Below, piece by piece: positions 41,231 to 49,277 of a stretch of DNA of 64,000 bases. This DNA is from Streptomyces sp. yr375. GTDB lineage: Bacteria; Actinomycetota; Actinomycetes; Streptomycetales; Streptomycetaceae. The number at the start of each line of letters is the position of its first letter. Within the stretch, counting starts at the first letter, position 1. The notes below the pieces were generated by a model. The model did not search any database and was not told where the DNA came from. It was given only the letters and a program-made list of their open reading frames with translations. Where the stretch lies: contig NZ_FOFF01000002.1 in NCBI RefSeq assembly GCF_900110755.1, positions 310,001 through 374,000 on the forward strand, given 5' to 3'. Made by a program: the position numbers and the translations under genes.

Positions 41231-42016
41231 ATGCTGGAGCTAGCGATCCTTGGCTTCCTGGCCGAGGGGCGCCTGCCGGGACACGAGCTGCGCCGCCGCG
41301 TCTCGCGGCTGACCGGTTACACACGACCGGTCAGTGACGGCAGCCTCTACCCGGCGATCAACCGCCTCGCGAAGGCGGGTGTGCTGGAGCGGCGCGCCGA
41401 TCCGGCCGCAGGTGCCGCGAGGTATGTGCTGAGCCTGACCGAGGCCGGGCGCGCAGAGTTGCTCGGACGCCTACGCAAGCCGGCCGACCACGAAATCACC
41501 GACTTCACCCGGTTCTTCACCATTCTGGCCTTCCTCTCCCAGGTGCCCGACGTGGCCGAGCAGCACGCGGTGCTTCGTAGGCGACTGGAGTTCCTGGAGG
41601 AGCCGGCGAGCTTCTTCTACGACGGCGAGCGGCCGCTGCGAGCGGAGGGCGTCTCCGATCCCTACCGCCGCGGCATGCTGCTCACCGCCCGCGCCATCAG
41701 CACGGCCGAACGTGCCTGGCTGCGCGAAATCCTCGGCGAGGAGCTGCCCGCGCCCTTCACGGCGCGCACCGACAACGATCCCCCCCAGGCTCGAAGAACC
41801 TGCGAGCTGACCGGCCCCGGAGGCACCTGCCCATGCTTGCGTCCTGGTACGACGAACAGGGCCCCGCCGCCGACGTCCTGCGCGTCGGTGAACTGGCCGA
41901 TCCTCAGCCCGACCCCGGCGAGGTCCGCGTCCGTGTCACCCTCTCGGGCGTCAATCCCGGCGACACCAAGAAGCGGCGCGGCTGGCTCGGCTCGTCGATG
42001 CCCTACCCGCGGGTGA
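41231..42016 (+). CDS. PadR-family repressor with a possible 3' frameshift
   Basis: ATG 41231 begins MLELAILGFLAEGRLPGHELRR, the PadR winged-helix start, followed by SDGSLYPAINRLAKAGVLERR and a helical dimerisation part. The frame then runs on to 42016 and overlaps the quinone reductase gene by 184 bp with an unnatural Pro/Arg/Ser-rich tail. A run of seven C at 41780-41786 is suspicious: with six C the protein would end at PPRLEEPAS, before the next gene. Either an assembly indel or a slippage mutation is likely. The large palindrome upstream implies autoregulation and control of the following oxidoreductase. Confidence 0.85.
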   Translation: MLELAILGFLAEGRLPGHELRRRVSRLTGYTRPVSDGSLYPAINRLAKAGVLERRADPAAGAARYVLSLTEAGRAELLGRLRKPADHEITDFTRFFTILAFLSQVPDVAEQHAVLRRRLEFLEEPASFFYDGERPLRAEGVSDPYRRGMLLTARAISTAERAWLREILGEELPAPFTARTDNDPPQARRTCELTGPGGTCPCLRPGTTNRAPPPTSCASVNWPILSPTPARSASVSPSRASIPATPRSGAAGSARRCPTRG

Positions 42017-42813
42017 TCCCGCACAGCGACGCCGCCGGCGTCATCGATGCGGTCGGCAAAGGGGGCGACGCCCGCCGAATCGGCCGGCGGGTCTGGGTGT
42101 ACGGCGCCCAGTCCTACCGTCCCTTCGGTACCGCCGCCCAGTACACCGTCGTACCCGACAGCCAGGCCGTGCCGCTGCCCGACCACCTGGGTGACGAACT
42201 CGGCGCGGGCCTGGGCATCCCCGGGATCACCGCCCACCGCGCTGTCTTCGCCGACGGGCCGGTCGAGGGAAAGTTCGTGCTCGTGCACGGCGTGCTCGGG
42301 GGAGTAGGTTCCCTGGCAGCCCAGCTCGCCCGCTGGGCAGGCGCCACCGTGCTGGCCACCGTCCGCCGTGACGCGGACCTCGACCTCGTCGACCCGGCCG
42401 TCGTAGCCCACGCCGTCGCCTTGGACCAGGAGGACCCGGCGGCGGCGATCCGCGCGTACGCACCCCAGGGCGTCGACCGGATCATCGAGGTGGCCCTGTC
42501 GGACAACGCCGACCTCGACAACGCCATCGCCGCGAACAACGCGGTGATCGCGGCCTACGCCACTCGCGCCGACCGCACCGAGATTCCGTTCTGGCCTCTG
42601 CTGTTCAACAACGTCACCCTGCGGCTGCTCGGCAGCGACGACTTCCCGGCCGAGGCCAGAAGCCGGGCCGCCCGCGACCTGACCTCCGCAGCCGCTGTCG
42701 GCGCTCTCACCATCGATGTCGGCGACCGCTACTCGCTGGAGGACATCGCCAAGGCCCACGACCGCGTCGACGCCGGAGGCCGTGGCCGCGTCCTGATCAC
42801 CATCCCCCGATGA
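41833..42813 (+). CDS. NADPH:quinone reductase (zinc-free MDR family)
   Basis: The 326-residue protein has the quinone-reductase-type GroES domain VRVRVTLSGVNPGDTKKRRG and the nucleotide-binding motif VLVHGVLGGVGSLAAQLARWAGA. It lacks zinc ligands, as Qor proteins do. It should reduce quinones with NADPH. It lies immediately after padR, probably in one transcript, and may detoxify the compound sensed by the PadR protein. Confidence 0.9.
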   Translation: MLASWYDEQGPAADVLRVGELADPQPDPGEVRVRVTLSGVNPGDTKKRRGWLGSSMPYPRVIPHSDAAGVIDAVGKGGDARRIGRRVWVYGAQSYRPFGTAAQYTVVPDSQAVPLPDHLGDELGAGLGIPGITAHRAVFADGPVEGKFVLVHGVLGGVGSLAAQLARWAGATVLATVRRDADLDLVDPAVVAHAVALDQEDPAAAIRAYAPQGVDRIIEVALSDNADLDNAIAANNAVIAAYATRADRTEIPFWPLLFNNVTLRLLGSDDFPAEARSRAARDLTSAAAVGALTIDVGDRYSLEDIAKAHDRVDAGGRGRVLITIPR

Positions 42814-43139
42814 CGCGGAGTTGGCTCCGATAGCATCCCGGCGCTGAGCTTGGCGGAGTCCACTCCGTCATCGACTGAGTTGAGCGTCGAGGATGCTGCT
42901 GCGGGCACGCCGGCAGGGCGGCATGCCCGAAGGCTCTTCGAGGCTGTGCGCCACTACCAGCGGGTGAAGACAGCCGTCGCACCCTTGTGACGCGGGCTAC
43001 CCCAGGATCAGCCCCGTGAGCGCCCGCCATCTCCACGCGAGGCCGCACGCTGGATCACCGCCTACCCGGACCGCCGCAGTTATGGCCGTGAGGGTGCCTG
43101 ACGGGAGATTTCCCAGGTCAGGCACCCTTTCGTTTGACC
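42814..43139. other. Non-coding gap holding a strong terminator
   Basis: No credible gene is seen between the quinone reductase stop and the aldehyde dehydrogenase remnant, apart from the hairpin at 43091-43128. Confidence 0.5.
43091..43128. terminator. Strong bidirectional terminator
   Basis: Perfect 12-bp arms AGGGTGCCTGAC and GTCAGGCACCCT around a 14-nt loop, followed by TTCGTTT. The loop itself contains GGGA-GATT-TCCC, extending the stem. Confidence 0.85.
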
Positions 43140-43215
43140 TCAGAAGAAGCCCAGCTTCTTCGGTGAGTACGACACGAGCAGGTTCTTGGTCTGCTGGTGG
43201 TACACGTCTTGCATG
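43140..43215 (-). pseudogene. Aldehyde dehydrogenase, C-terminal fragment
   Basis: The last 25 codons before the stop at 43140 read DMQDVYHQQTKNLLVSYSPK, then KLGFF. This is the typical end of ExaC-type NAD aldehyde dehydrogenases (cf. DHYQQTKNLLVSY). Upstream the frame is unrelated sequence, so only the tail survives. The terminator at 43091-43128 lies directly behind it and was probably its own. Confidence 0.72.
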
Positions 43216-43512
43216 TCGCTGACCTGTGGAAACAGCCTCGAATGAGGCGAGTGGCGGCTCGATGGTCCGGGAATGGCCCGGATCTTGCCCCGAGGTCCGA
43301 CCCGGCGGACTGAGCTCTGCCTGGGGAGGTGGAGCCCTGCGGGCGGAACGTAACTATGCTGGGGACGCAAACACGGGTGCCACCGAGGGGCAGGCTGGGG
43401 GGCGTCCCGCCCCATGCTGCAGGCGGAGGCATGGGGCAGACGCTGGGATTCCGATGCTGATCAGACGGCCAGCGTGACGCGTCCCGACCTGGTGAGCGCG
43501 ACGTAGTAGGTG

Positions 43513-44145
43513 CTAGGTGGGGAAGACGGCGGAGACATCATCGGCGAGCGGACCGACGACCGCAACTCTGCGCGTGCCGGGTGCCGAGGGGAGGACGGCG
43601 TCCGCGTTCGTCAGCAGAGTCACCGACTTGGGGGCCGACTCTCGGCACAGACCGGTGCTCTCGGCGGCGGTTCGCTGGATGACGACGGGATCCCCGTCGA
43701 TGTACGGGCGGTCGAAGAGGCCGAGGGTGAACTTGTCACGCAGTACGCGGCGTACGGACCGGTCCAGTACGTCCTCGCCGATCCGGCCCGCCTTGACGGC
43801 CTCGGCGAGTGCGGGGGCCGCATCCGGCGATGCCGGGGAGTTCGACGTCGAGCCGGGCGGCCAGGGCCAGGACGCCGACCCCCTGGTGGTCGGCGACGCC
43901 CCGTTGCTGTGAGGCGAGCCACTTGGTGGTCGTGTAGTCGGCCACGACGATGCCGGTGAACCCCAAAACGCCCGCACAGCAGCTCGGTGAGGATCGCGTG
44001 GGAGGCACCGATGGGCACGCCGTCGTGCTCGGAGTAGGAGTTCATCACCGGGCCGAGATGCGCCAGGGGGATCGCGGCCTCGAACGGGCGGGCGTGCACC
44101 TCGTGCAGTTCCTGTGCGCTGGCCGCGGTCGAGGCAGCGCATGTC
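43513..44145 (-). pseudogene. GH3 beta-glucosidase, central fragment with frameshifts
   Basis: Joining three frames gives QELHEVHARPFEAAIPLAHLG, VMNSYSEHDGVPIGASHAIL, LGFTGIVVADYTTTKWLASQQ, a region around LDVELPG, then AGRIGEDVLDRSVRRVLRDK and FTLGLFDRPYIDGD up to VVGPLADDVSAVFPT. These are consecutive segments of a family 3 glycoside hydrolase, with the nucleophile aspartate in VVADY. N- and C-terminal parts are missing and the frame is broken at least twice. A different GH3 fragment lies at 63579-64000. Confidence 0.75.
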
Positions 44146-44532
44146 GATCTACGTGGGCAACGCGGGTTCGGGAGCCGGGAACCCCCCCCCGAGACTCTTC
44201 GATCGCGCCGACGGCACCGTGGCGCGACTTGAGGGTGATGGGAGCCCGTTCGCGTAGGGCCTTGTGGCGATGTGCCTGGGCGGCGGCACCTGCCTGTGTC
44301 GGGGGATGCCCTTGCGGTTCTTCCCCGAGGTGTTTGTCATGGTGCGCCGCTATGGCGCGCCGGAGGGCAGCGTTGTGGCGGTGACTGGCCGTTCGACCAT
44401 GACGAGCTCGTTCCCTACTGCGACCGGGTGGAGTAGGAGATCGGGGTCGCCGGTGCGTCGCAGGGACCGGTGGTGCGCCGGACCCCCCCCATGCACCCGC
44501 GGCTAACTCATGCTGGCCCTGCTGGGCCTCCG
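44146..44532. other. Debris gap without a clear gene
   Basis: A plus-strand frame from about 44141 to 44260, across a run of nine C, reads SIYVGNAGSGAGNPPPRLF and LDRADGTVARLEG-like sequence and may be the tail of a lost gene. Nothing else is supported. Confidence 0.35.
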
Positions 44533-44976
44533 ATGAGTCAGGTCCATGCCGAAGAGCCGCGTGGTCTTGGCTGGAGGGCGGGACCCGTACCGTTCGCGAT
44601 CAATGCCGAACATCGCCTCGGGCGACCCGCATGCGTGGGTTGCCCGCAGTGTGTCGGCCACGTCTGGCCGGTCGACGCGAAGAGCGGCGCCCACGACGCG
44701 CCGGTGCCGCGAGGCCTCGCAACCGGCCGTTGCGATTTCCTCTTGCGGGCACAGGCCGTTGAGGTCGTGCACGATGGCCGAGGCGGTGCCACCGCGGTGA
44801 GGACGGTCGTCGACGAGGAGGGGCCGGTCCAGCGGACGATCAGATGCGAACGCGTCGTGGTCGCGGCGGGTGCGGTGGAGGCACCACGAGTACTGCTCGC
44901 GACCGGTCGGGGCAACGAGCGGGTCGGCCACAACCTGTATTGGAACATATTGCAACAAAGAGGGCGTGTCGGGTGA
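44533..44976 (+). pseudogene. GMC-type oxidoreductase, internal fragment
   Basis: The frame reads LGWRAGPVPFAINAEHR, then CVGCPQCVGHVWPVDAKSGA, PVPRGLATGRCDFLLRAQ and the FAD-site strand VVVAAGAVEAPRVLLATGRG. These match the centre of glucose-methanol-choline oxidoreductases (cf. C..CG.CV..CPVDAK). The N-terminal Rossmann motif and the C-terminal catalytic histidine domain are absent, so it is a dead fragment. Confidence 0.78.
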
Positions 44977-45155
44977 ATGTGTGGGGGTGAGTGATCGTAT
45001 GCGGAAAGCGGGCAGGGAAAGATCGCCGAAGTGCTGTGAGCGAGCCGCTGGTTGGTCAATCCGTGCGGTTCGCCGTGGGAGGGCTTCCTGGTCGAGAGCT
45101 CCCTGTACATCGGAGCTGCCCCGGTCGGCTCCTTCGCGCTGCCCTCTGTTCAGTG

Positions 45156-45178
45156 ATCCGTACAGTGGCGTACGTTTC
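45156..45178. promoter_or_regulatory. 23-bp promoter element before the GH2 gene (CGTACA-N5-GTACG)
   Basis: ATCCGTACAGTGGCGTACGTTTC contains the palindrome CGTAC-N6-GTACG. The same 23 bp, different only in the central five bases, recurs at 48318-48340 between tetR and the SDR gene. Probably the operator of the TetR protein at 47720-48295. Confidence 0.75.
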
Positions 45179-45211
45179 CTCTTGTCTGGTGGCCGACTCG
45201 GAGGAACACTG

Positions 45212-47704
45212 ATGAGCCGCAGCAGCTTCAACGGCGGATGGCAGTACCGCGAGAAGTCCAATCCGTTCGCCGAGATGGGCGGAGCCGCCGTCCCGTACCA
45301 GGACGTCACCCTGCCGCACGACGCGATGATCACCCGCACCCGCGATCCCGAACTGCCGCGGGGAGCCTGGACGGCCTACCACCCCGGGGGCGTCTACGAG
45401 TACCGCAAGTTCTTCGACCTCCCCGAGGCCGAGGCCGGTAAGCGGGTGGTCCTCGAGTTCGAGGGCGTGTACCGCGACGCCGTGATCCATGTGAACGGCG
45501 ACTACGCCGGTCAGCGGCCTTCCGGATACGCCCGGTTCCTGGTGGACGCGAGCGACCTGGTCCGCGCGGGCCGCAACGAGATCCACGTCGAGGCACGCAA
45601 CCACCAGGACGGCCGCTGGTACACCGGCGCCGGCATCTACCGGGACGTCTGGCTGCACGTCCTGGAGCCGGTGCATCTCGCGGTCGACGGAATCCGGGTC
45701 CGCACACCCGACATCGAGCCCCGACTGGCGGTCGTGGAAGCCGAGATCACGGTCGTCAACGACTCCGTCGCCACGCGCACGGTCGAGGTGCGAACCGAGA
45801 TCGCCGACCCCGGTGGCCGGGCTGTCGCCTCGTCGTCCGCCGTCGTGACCGTGCTGCCCGGCGAGCCGGCCGTCAGTCGCCTCAGGCACTACGTGGACGA
45901 GCCCGCCCTGTGGAGCGTCGACACCCCGCAACTCCACACCGCCACCGTCGAGTTGTACGACGACGGCCGGCTGTCGGAGTCGCGGACGGCCCGATTCGGC
46001 ATCCGGCGGCTCCAGTTGGACCCGGCCTCGGGACTGCGGATCAACGGCGAGACGGTGAAGCTGCGTGGCGCTTGCGTCCATCACGACAACGGCGTCATCG
46101 GCGCCGCGACCATCGCACGGGCGGACGAGCGCCGGGTGGAGATCCTCAAGCGGGCGGGGTTCAACGCGATCCGGTCCTCGCACAACCCCGTCAGCACGGC
46201 CATGCTCGACGCCTGCGACAGGCTGGGCATGCTGGTGATCGACGAGGCCTTCGACATGTGGACCACCGGCAAGACCGAGTTCGGAGCCGCCCTGCACTTC
46301 GTGGAGTGGTGGGAGCGGGATCTGGAGTCGATGATCGCGAGGGACTTCAACCACCCGAGCGTCGTCCTGTACTCGATCGGCAACGAGATCCCCGAGACCG
46401 GCACGCCCAGGGGTGGGGTGTGGGGTCGCAGACTCGCCGAGGAGGTGCGCGCGCTCGACGACACGAGGTTCGTCACGAACGCCGTCAACGGCATGCTCGC
46501 CGTGCTGCCCGACGTCGTCGAGATGATGCAGCCCAAGTCCAAGCCCAAGCCCGAGCCCGAGTCCGAGCCCACGGACAGCGGCCTTGTGCCGGCTGCCGGT
46601 GACGACAGCCCTGGCATCAACACCCTGATGTCGGACCTCGGCGACCTGATGAACGGCATCGGCTCCTCCGAGAACGTCACCCGCAAGACGGCCGAGTCGT
46701 TCGGCGTGCTCGACGTTGCCGGCATGAACTACCTCGACGGCCGCTACGAGACGGACCGCAAGCTGTTCCCGAACCGGATCATCCTGGGCACCGAGACCTT
46801 CCCGACGCTGATCGATCGGTACTGGGACCTGGTCGAGCGCAACACCCACGTCCTCGGCGACTTCACCTGGACAGGCTGGGACTACCTCGGCGAGGCCGGC
46901 ATCGGCCGCGTCCGCTACCCCGACGACGAGGATCCCGGCGAGCCGCTGAGCGGCCCGTATCCCTGGCTGGTGGCCGGGTGCGGCGACATCGACATCACGG
47001 GGTGGCGACGACCCGCCTCCTACTACCGCGAGATCGTCTACGGCCTGCGCGCCGACCCGTACATCGCCGTGCAGCGCCCTTCACGCCACGGCCAACGGGT
47101 CGAGGTCGGTGCATGGGCGTGGAGCGACAGCGTCGCGAGCTGGAGTTGGGGCGACTTCGAAGGACGCCCTGTCGTGGTCGAGGTCTACAGCGACGCCGAC
47201 GAGGTCGAGCTGCTCGTCAACGACCGGTCGGTCGGCCGTAGTCCCGTGGGTCCCGGCCACCGGTACCGCACCGCCTTCGACACCGTCTACGAGCAGGGGA
47301 ACGTCACCGCGATCGCCTATCGCGACGGCGTCGAAACGGGCCGCTTCGGCCTGACGTCGGCGACCGGACCGGTGCGGCTCCGGGCGGTCGTCGACCGGGC
47401 CGTGATCCGGGCCGACTCCTCGGATCTGGCGTTCGTCGAGATCTCCCTCGTCGACGGTGAGGGCAATCGGTTCGCGGAGGACCGCCAGGTGACCGTGACG
47501 GTGACCGGTCCGGGCGTGTTGCAGGGGATGGGCAGCGGCAACCCGGCCACCGAGGAGACCTTCACCTCTGCCACGCATCGCACGTACGACGGTCGTGCCG
47601 TCGCGGTCGTCCGGCCGGGCGGAGCGGGAAGGATCGGCGTCACCGTCACGGCGGCCGGATGCGCACCGGTCGAGGTCGTCGTGGACGCGGTGGAGTCGCC
47701 GTAG
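45212..47704 (+). CDS. GH2-family glycoside hydrolase (beta-galactosidase-like)
   Basis: The 830-residue protein has the GH2 order: sugar-binding jelly roll (GVYEYRKFFDLPEAEAGKRV), immunoglobulin-like domain, TIM barrel and C-terminal beta domains. The acid/base glutamate is Glu392 in YSIGNEIPETG and the nucleophile is Glu528 in LGTETFP. No signal peptide is seen, so it acts in the cytoplasm. An insert with Lys-Pro/Glu-Pro repeats (about 441-453) comes from a 6-bp DNA repeat and is absent from the paralogue at 57362-59812. GAGGA precedes ATG 45212. A TetR-type operator in its promoter ties it to the tetR gene 2.5 kb downstream. Confidence 0.92.
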   Translation: MSRSSFNGGWQYREKSNPFAEMGGAAVPYQDVTLPHDAMITRTRDPELPRGAWTAYHPGGVYEYRKFFDLPEAEAGKRVVLEFEGVYRDAVIHVNGDYAGQRPSGYARFLVDASDLVRAGRNEIHVEARNHQDGRWYTGAGIYRDVWLHVLEPVHLAVDGIRVRTPDIEPRLAVVEAEITVVNDSVATRTVEVRTEIADPGGRAVASSSAVVTVLPGEPAVSRLRHYVDEPALWSVDTPQLHTATVELYDDGRLSESRTARFGIRRLQLDPASGLRINGETVKLRGACVHHDNGVIGAATIARADERRVEILKRAGFNAIRSSHNPVSTAMLDACDRLGMLVIDEAFDMWTTGKTEFGAALHFVEWWERDLESMIARDFNHPSVVLYSIGNEIPETGTPRGGVWGRRLAEEVRALDDTRFVTNAVNGMLAVLPDVVEMMQPKSKPKPEPESEPTDSGLVPAAGDDSPGINTLMSDLGDLMNGIGSSENVTRKTAESFGVLDVAGMNYLDGRYETDRKLFPNRIILGTETFPTLIDRYWDLVERNTHVLGDFTWTGWDYLGEAGIGRVRYPDDEDPGEPLSGPYPWLVAGCGDIDITGWRRPASYYREIVYGLRADPYIAVQRPSRHGQRVEVGAWAWSDSVASWSWGDFEGRPVVVEVYSDADEVELLVNDRSVGRSPVGPGHRYRTAFDTVYEQGNVTAIAYRDGVETGRFGLTSATGPVRLRAVVDRAVIRADSSDLAFVEISLVDGEGNRFAEDRQVTVTVTGPGVLQGMGSGNPATEETFTSATHRTYDGRAVAVVRPGGAGRIGVTVTAAGCAPVEVVVDAVESP
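46532..46570 (+). repeat. Tandem 6-bp units in the GH2 gene
   Basis: CCCAAG, TCCAAG, CCCAAG, CCCGAG, CCCGAG and TCCGAG in frame, giving K/E-S/P repeats in a loop of the glycosidase. Confidence 0.85.
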
Positions 47705-47719
47705 GGTCTGCGCCGTCCG

Positions 47720-48295
47720 TCAGCCGTGGTGCTCCTGCCCCGTGAAGAGGGCTCGGTGGAGCATGGCGCGGACGCGGTCGTTCAACTCCTCGCGGTGGAC
47801 GGCGTCGTTGTCCGCCATCGCGCCGGCCGCCATGGGGAAGGCCAGCATCAGGTCCTCGACCTCGACGTCCGGGCGGACGATTCGGGCCGTGAGGCCGCGT
47901 TCGAAGTGGGGCTGGAACGCGGCCACGGTCCTGGTGGAGAGGCCGGTGAGCCATGCCACGTCCGCGCCGGACAGGATGTGCGCGAGGGCCCGGTTGTCGC
48001 GCTGCATGTCGAGCACGAAGTCTAGGAGACGTACGACGGCGTCCGGGCGCTCGCCCAGTCCCGCGGCGTGCTGCTCGATGTGCGTGACGTTGTCCTCGTA
48101 GACCGTCGCCGCGAGTTCCTGCCGAGTGGCGAAGTTGCGGTAGAGCGTGGTCCGGCTGACGTCGGCGGCGCGGGCGATCTCCTCGAAGGCGACGTCGGGG
48201 CCATGTTCGGCGAACGCCTTGCGTGCGGCAGTCAGCAGCCGCTCCCGGTTGCGGGCGGCGTCTCGCCGTTTCGTGTGCTGATCCTCTTCTGACAT
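47720..48295 (-). CDS. TetR-family repressor of the GH2/SDR regulon
   Basis: The 191-residue protein has the DNA-binding domain RLLTAARKAFAEHGPDVAFEEIARAADVSRTTLYRNFATRQEL and a helical sensor. ATG 48295 is used; a longer frame to 48373 crosses the operator and is unlikely. The palindrome CGTACATCACTGTACG lies 26 bp upstream, and an almost identical element precedes the GH2 gene at 45212. Convergent with that GH2 gene and divergent from the broken SDR gene. The inducer is probably a product of GH2 action. Confidence 0.9.
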   Translation of the reverse strand: MSEEDQHTKRRDAARNRERLLTAARKAFAEHGPDVAFEEIARAADVSRTTLYRNFATRQELAATVYEDNVTHIEQHAAGLGERPDAVVRLLDFVLDMQRDNRALAHILSGADVAWLTGLSTRTVAAFQPHFERGLTARIVRPDVEVEDLMLAFPMAAGAMADNDAVHREELNDRVRAMLHRALFTGQEHHG

Positions 48296-48317
48296 GCGGC
48301 GCAGACTACTGGTACTT

Positions 48318-48340
48318 ATCCGTACATCACTGTACGTTTC
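48318..48340. promoter_or_regulatory. Second copy of the 23-bp element, between tetR and SDR
   Basis: ATCCGTACATCACTGTACGTTTC; 18 of 23 positions equal the element at 45156-45178, with all differences in the spacer between the half-sites. Confidence 0.75.
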
Positions 48341-48375
48341 TTGCGGCCTCGCATCGAGCTTGAAGGAGATCACTG

Positions 48376-48985
48376 ATGGAAGGCCTCAACAACAGGGTCG
48401 TCGTCTTCGCCGGCGCGGGCGGACTCGCGACCGCCACGGCGAAGTTCCTGGGCGCGGGCGCTGCCACGATCGTGGTGAGCGACGTGGTGGAGACCTCGGC
48501 CGAGGCCCCATTGCGGGGTCACGGAAAAGGTAACGGGGGAGACGGCGTCGCGATGGTCGTCGGCATCTCGGACGAGGGCCAGGTCAAGAGCCAGATCGAC
48601 CGGGCGATGAAGGAGTACGGGCGGATCGACGGGCTGTTCAACGTGGCGGCCAACATCCATCCGGAGGAGGTCGCCAAGGACACGAACGTCGTGGACATCG
48701 ACCTGGCGGCCTGACAGCGCACGATCGACGTCAACCTGACCGGCTACCTGCTGACACTCAAGCACGCCCTGCCCCACATGATCGCGGGCGGCGGCTCCGT
48801 GGTGAACACCGTGTCCGGTGCCGTCTACGCCGGTATGGCGGACAAGGTCGCGTACTCGGTGATGAAGGCCGGCATCGGCGCGCTGACCCGGCATGTCGCC
48901 CGCAAGTACGGCAAGGACGGCATCCACGCCAACGGCGTCGCCCCTGGGCTGGTGATGACGGAGGCGACGAAGCTGAACGTGCCCT
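48376..48985 (+). pseudogene. SDR oxidoreductase broken by a stop codon and truncated
   Basis: The gene begins MEGLNNRVVVFAGAGGLATATAKFLG, a Rossmann start, and continues through DGLFNVAANIHPEE. The codon at 48712-48714 is TGA where the family has Trp in WQRTIDVNLTG. After it the frame goes on with SVVNTVSGAVYAGMADKVAY and SVMKAGIGALTRHVARKYG, which includes the catalytic Ser-Tyr-Lys. It breaks off after GLVMTEATK near 48985, where unrelated reversed sequence begins. Two independent lesions show it is dead. Confidence 0.8.
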
Positions 48986-49158
48986 TGATGGAGGTAGGCC
49001 ATCGCACCGGTGTAGAACTCCATGTCGGTACCACACACGCCAACCCGTTCGACGTCGACGACGGCCTCACCGGGTGCGGCCGCCGGTGCCGGGACCTCCT
49101 GAACGGCGTACTTCCCGGGGGCCGTCAGCACGAAGGCCCGCATCGGACGGGTGCTCAT
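48986..49158 (-). pseudogene. Zinc-type alcohol dehydrogenase, N-terminal fragment
   Basis: From ATG 49158 the frame reads MRAFVLTAPGKYAVQEVPAP and GEAVVDVERVGVCGTDMEFY, the GroES-like start of medium-chain dehydrogenases with the zinc cysteine in VGVCGTD. After YTGAMAYL the frame runs into the reversed SDR remnant and no longer fits the family. Its start overlaps the stop of a 40-residue gene (ATGA), so it was the third gene of an iclR operon before it was cut. Confidence 0.78.
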
Positions 49159-49277
49159 CGTGTTCCGTCCGCGTACGTCTCGTCGTGGACAGGGGTGACG
49201 GGCTTCTCGGCGTCGGGGGCGTCGATGCGCATGAGGTACACAGGTCGGACTCCGTTGCTGGGGCGGCGGGGGTTCAT
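49155..49277 (-). CDS. 40-residue protein coupled to iclR
   Basis: ATG 49277 overlaps the iclR stop by 4 bp, and its stop overlaps the dehydrogenase start by 4 bp, so it is translationally coupled at both ends. It reads MNPRRPSNGVRPVYLMRIDA, then PDAEKPVTPVHDETYADGTR. No family is recognised and no membrane helix is present. The double coupling is the main evidence that it is real. Confidence 0.55.
   Translation of the reverse strand: MNPRRPSNGVRPVYLMRIDAPDAEKPVTPVHDETYADGTR

Noticed and set aside
42814..43512. tRNA or other RNA gene in the intergenic region
   Set aside because: No cloverleaf with T-arm GTTC and matching acceptor arms was seen; the only structure is the terminator.
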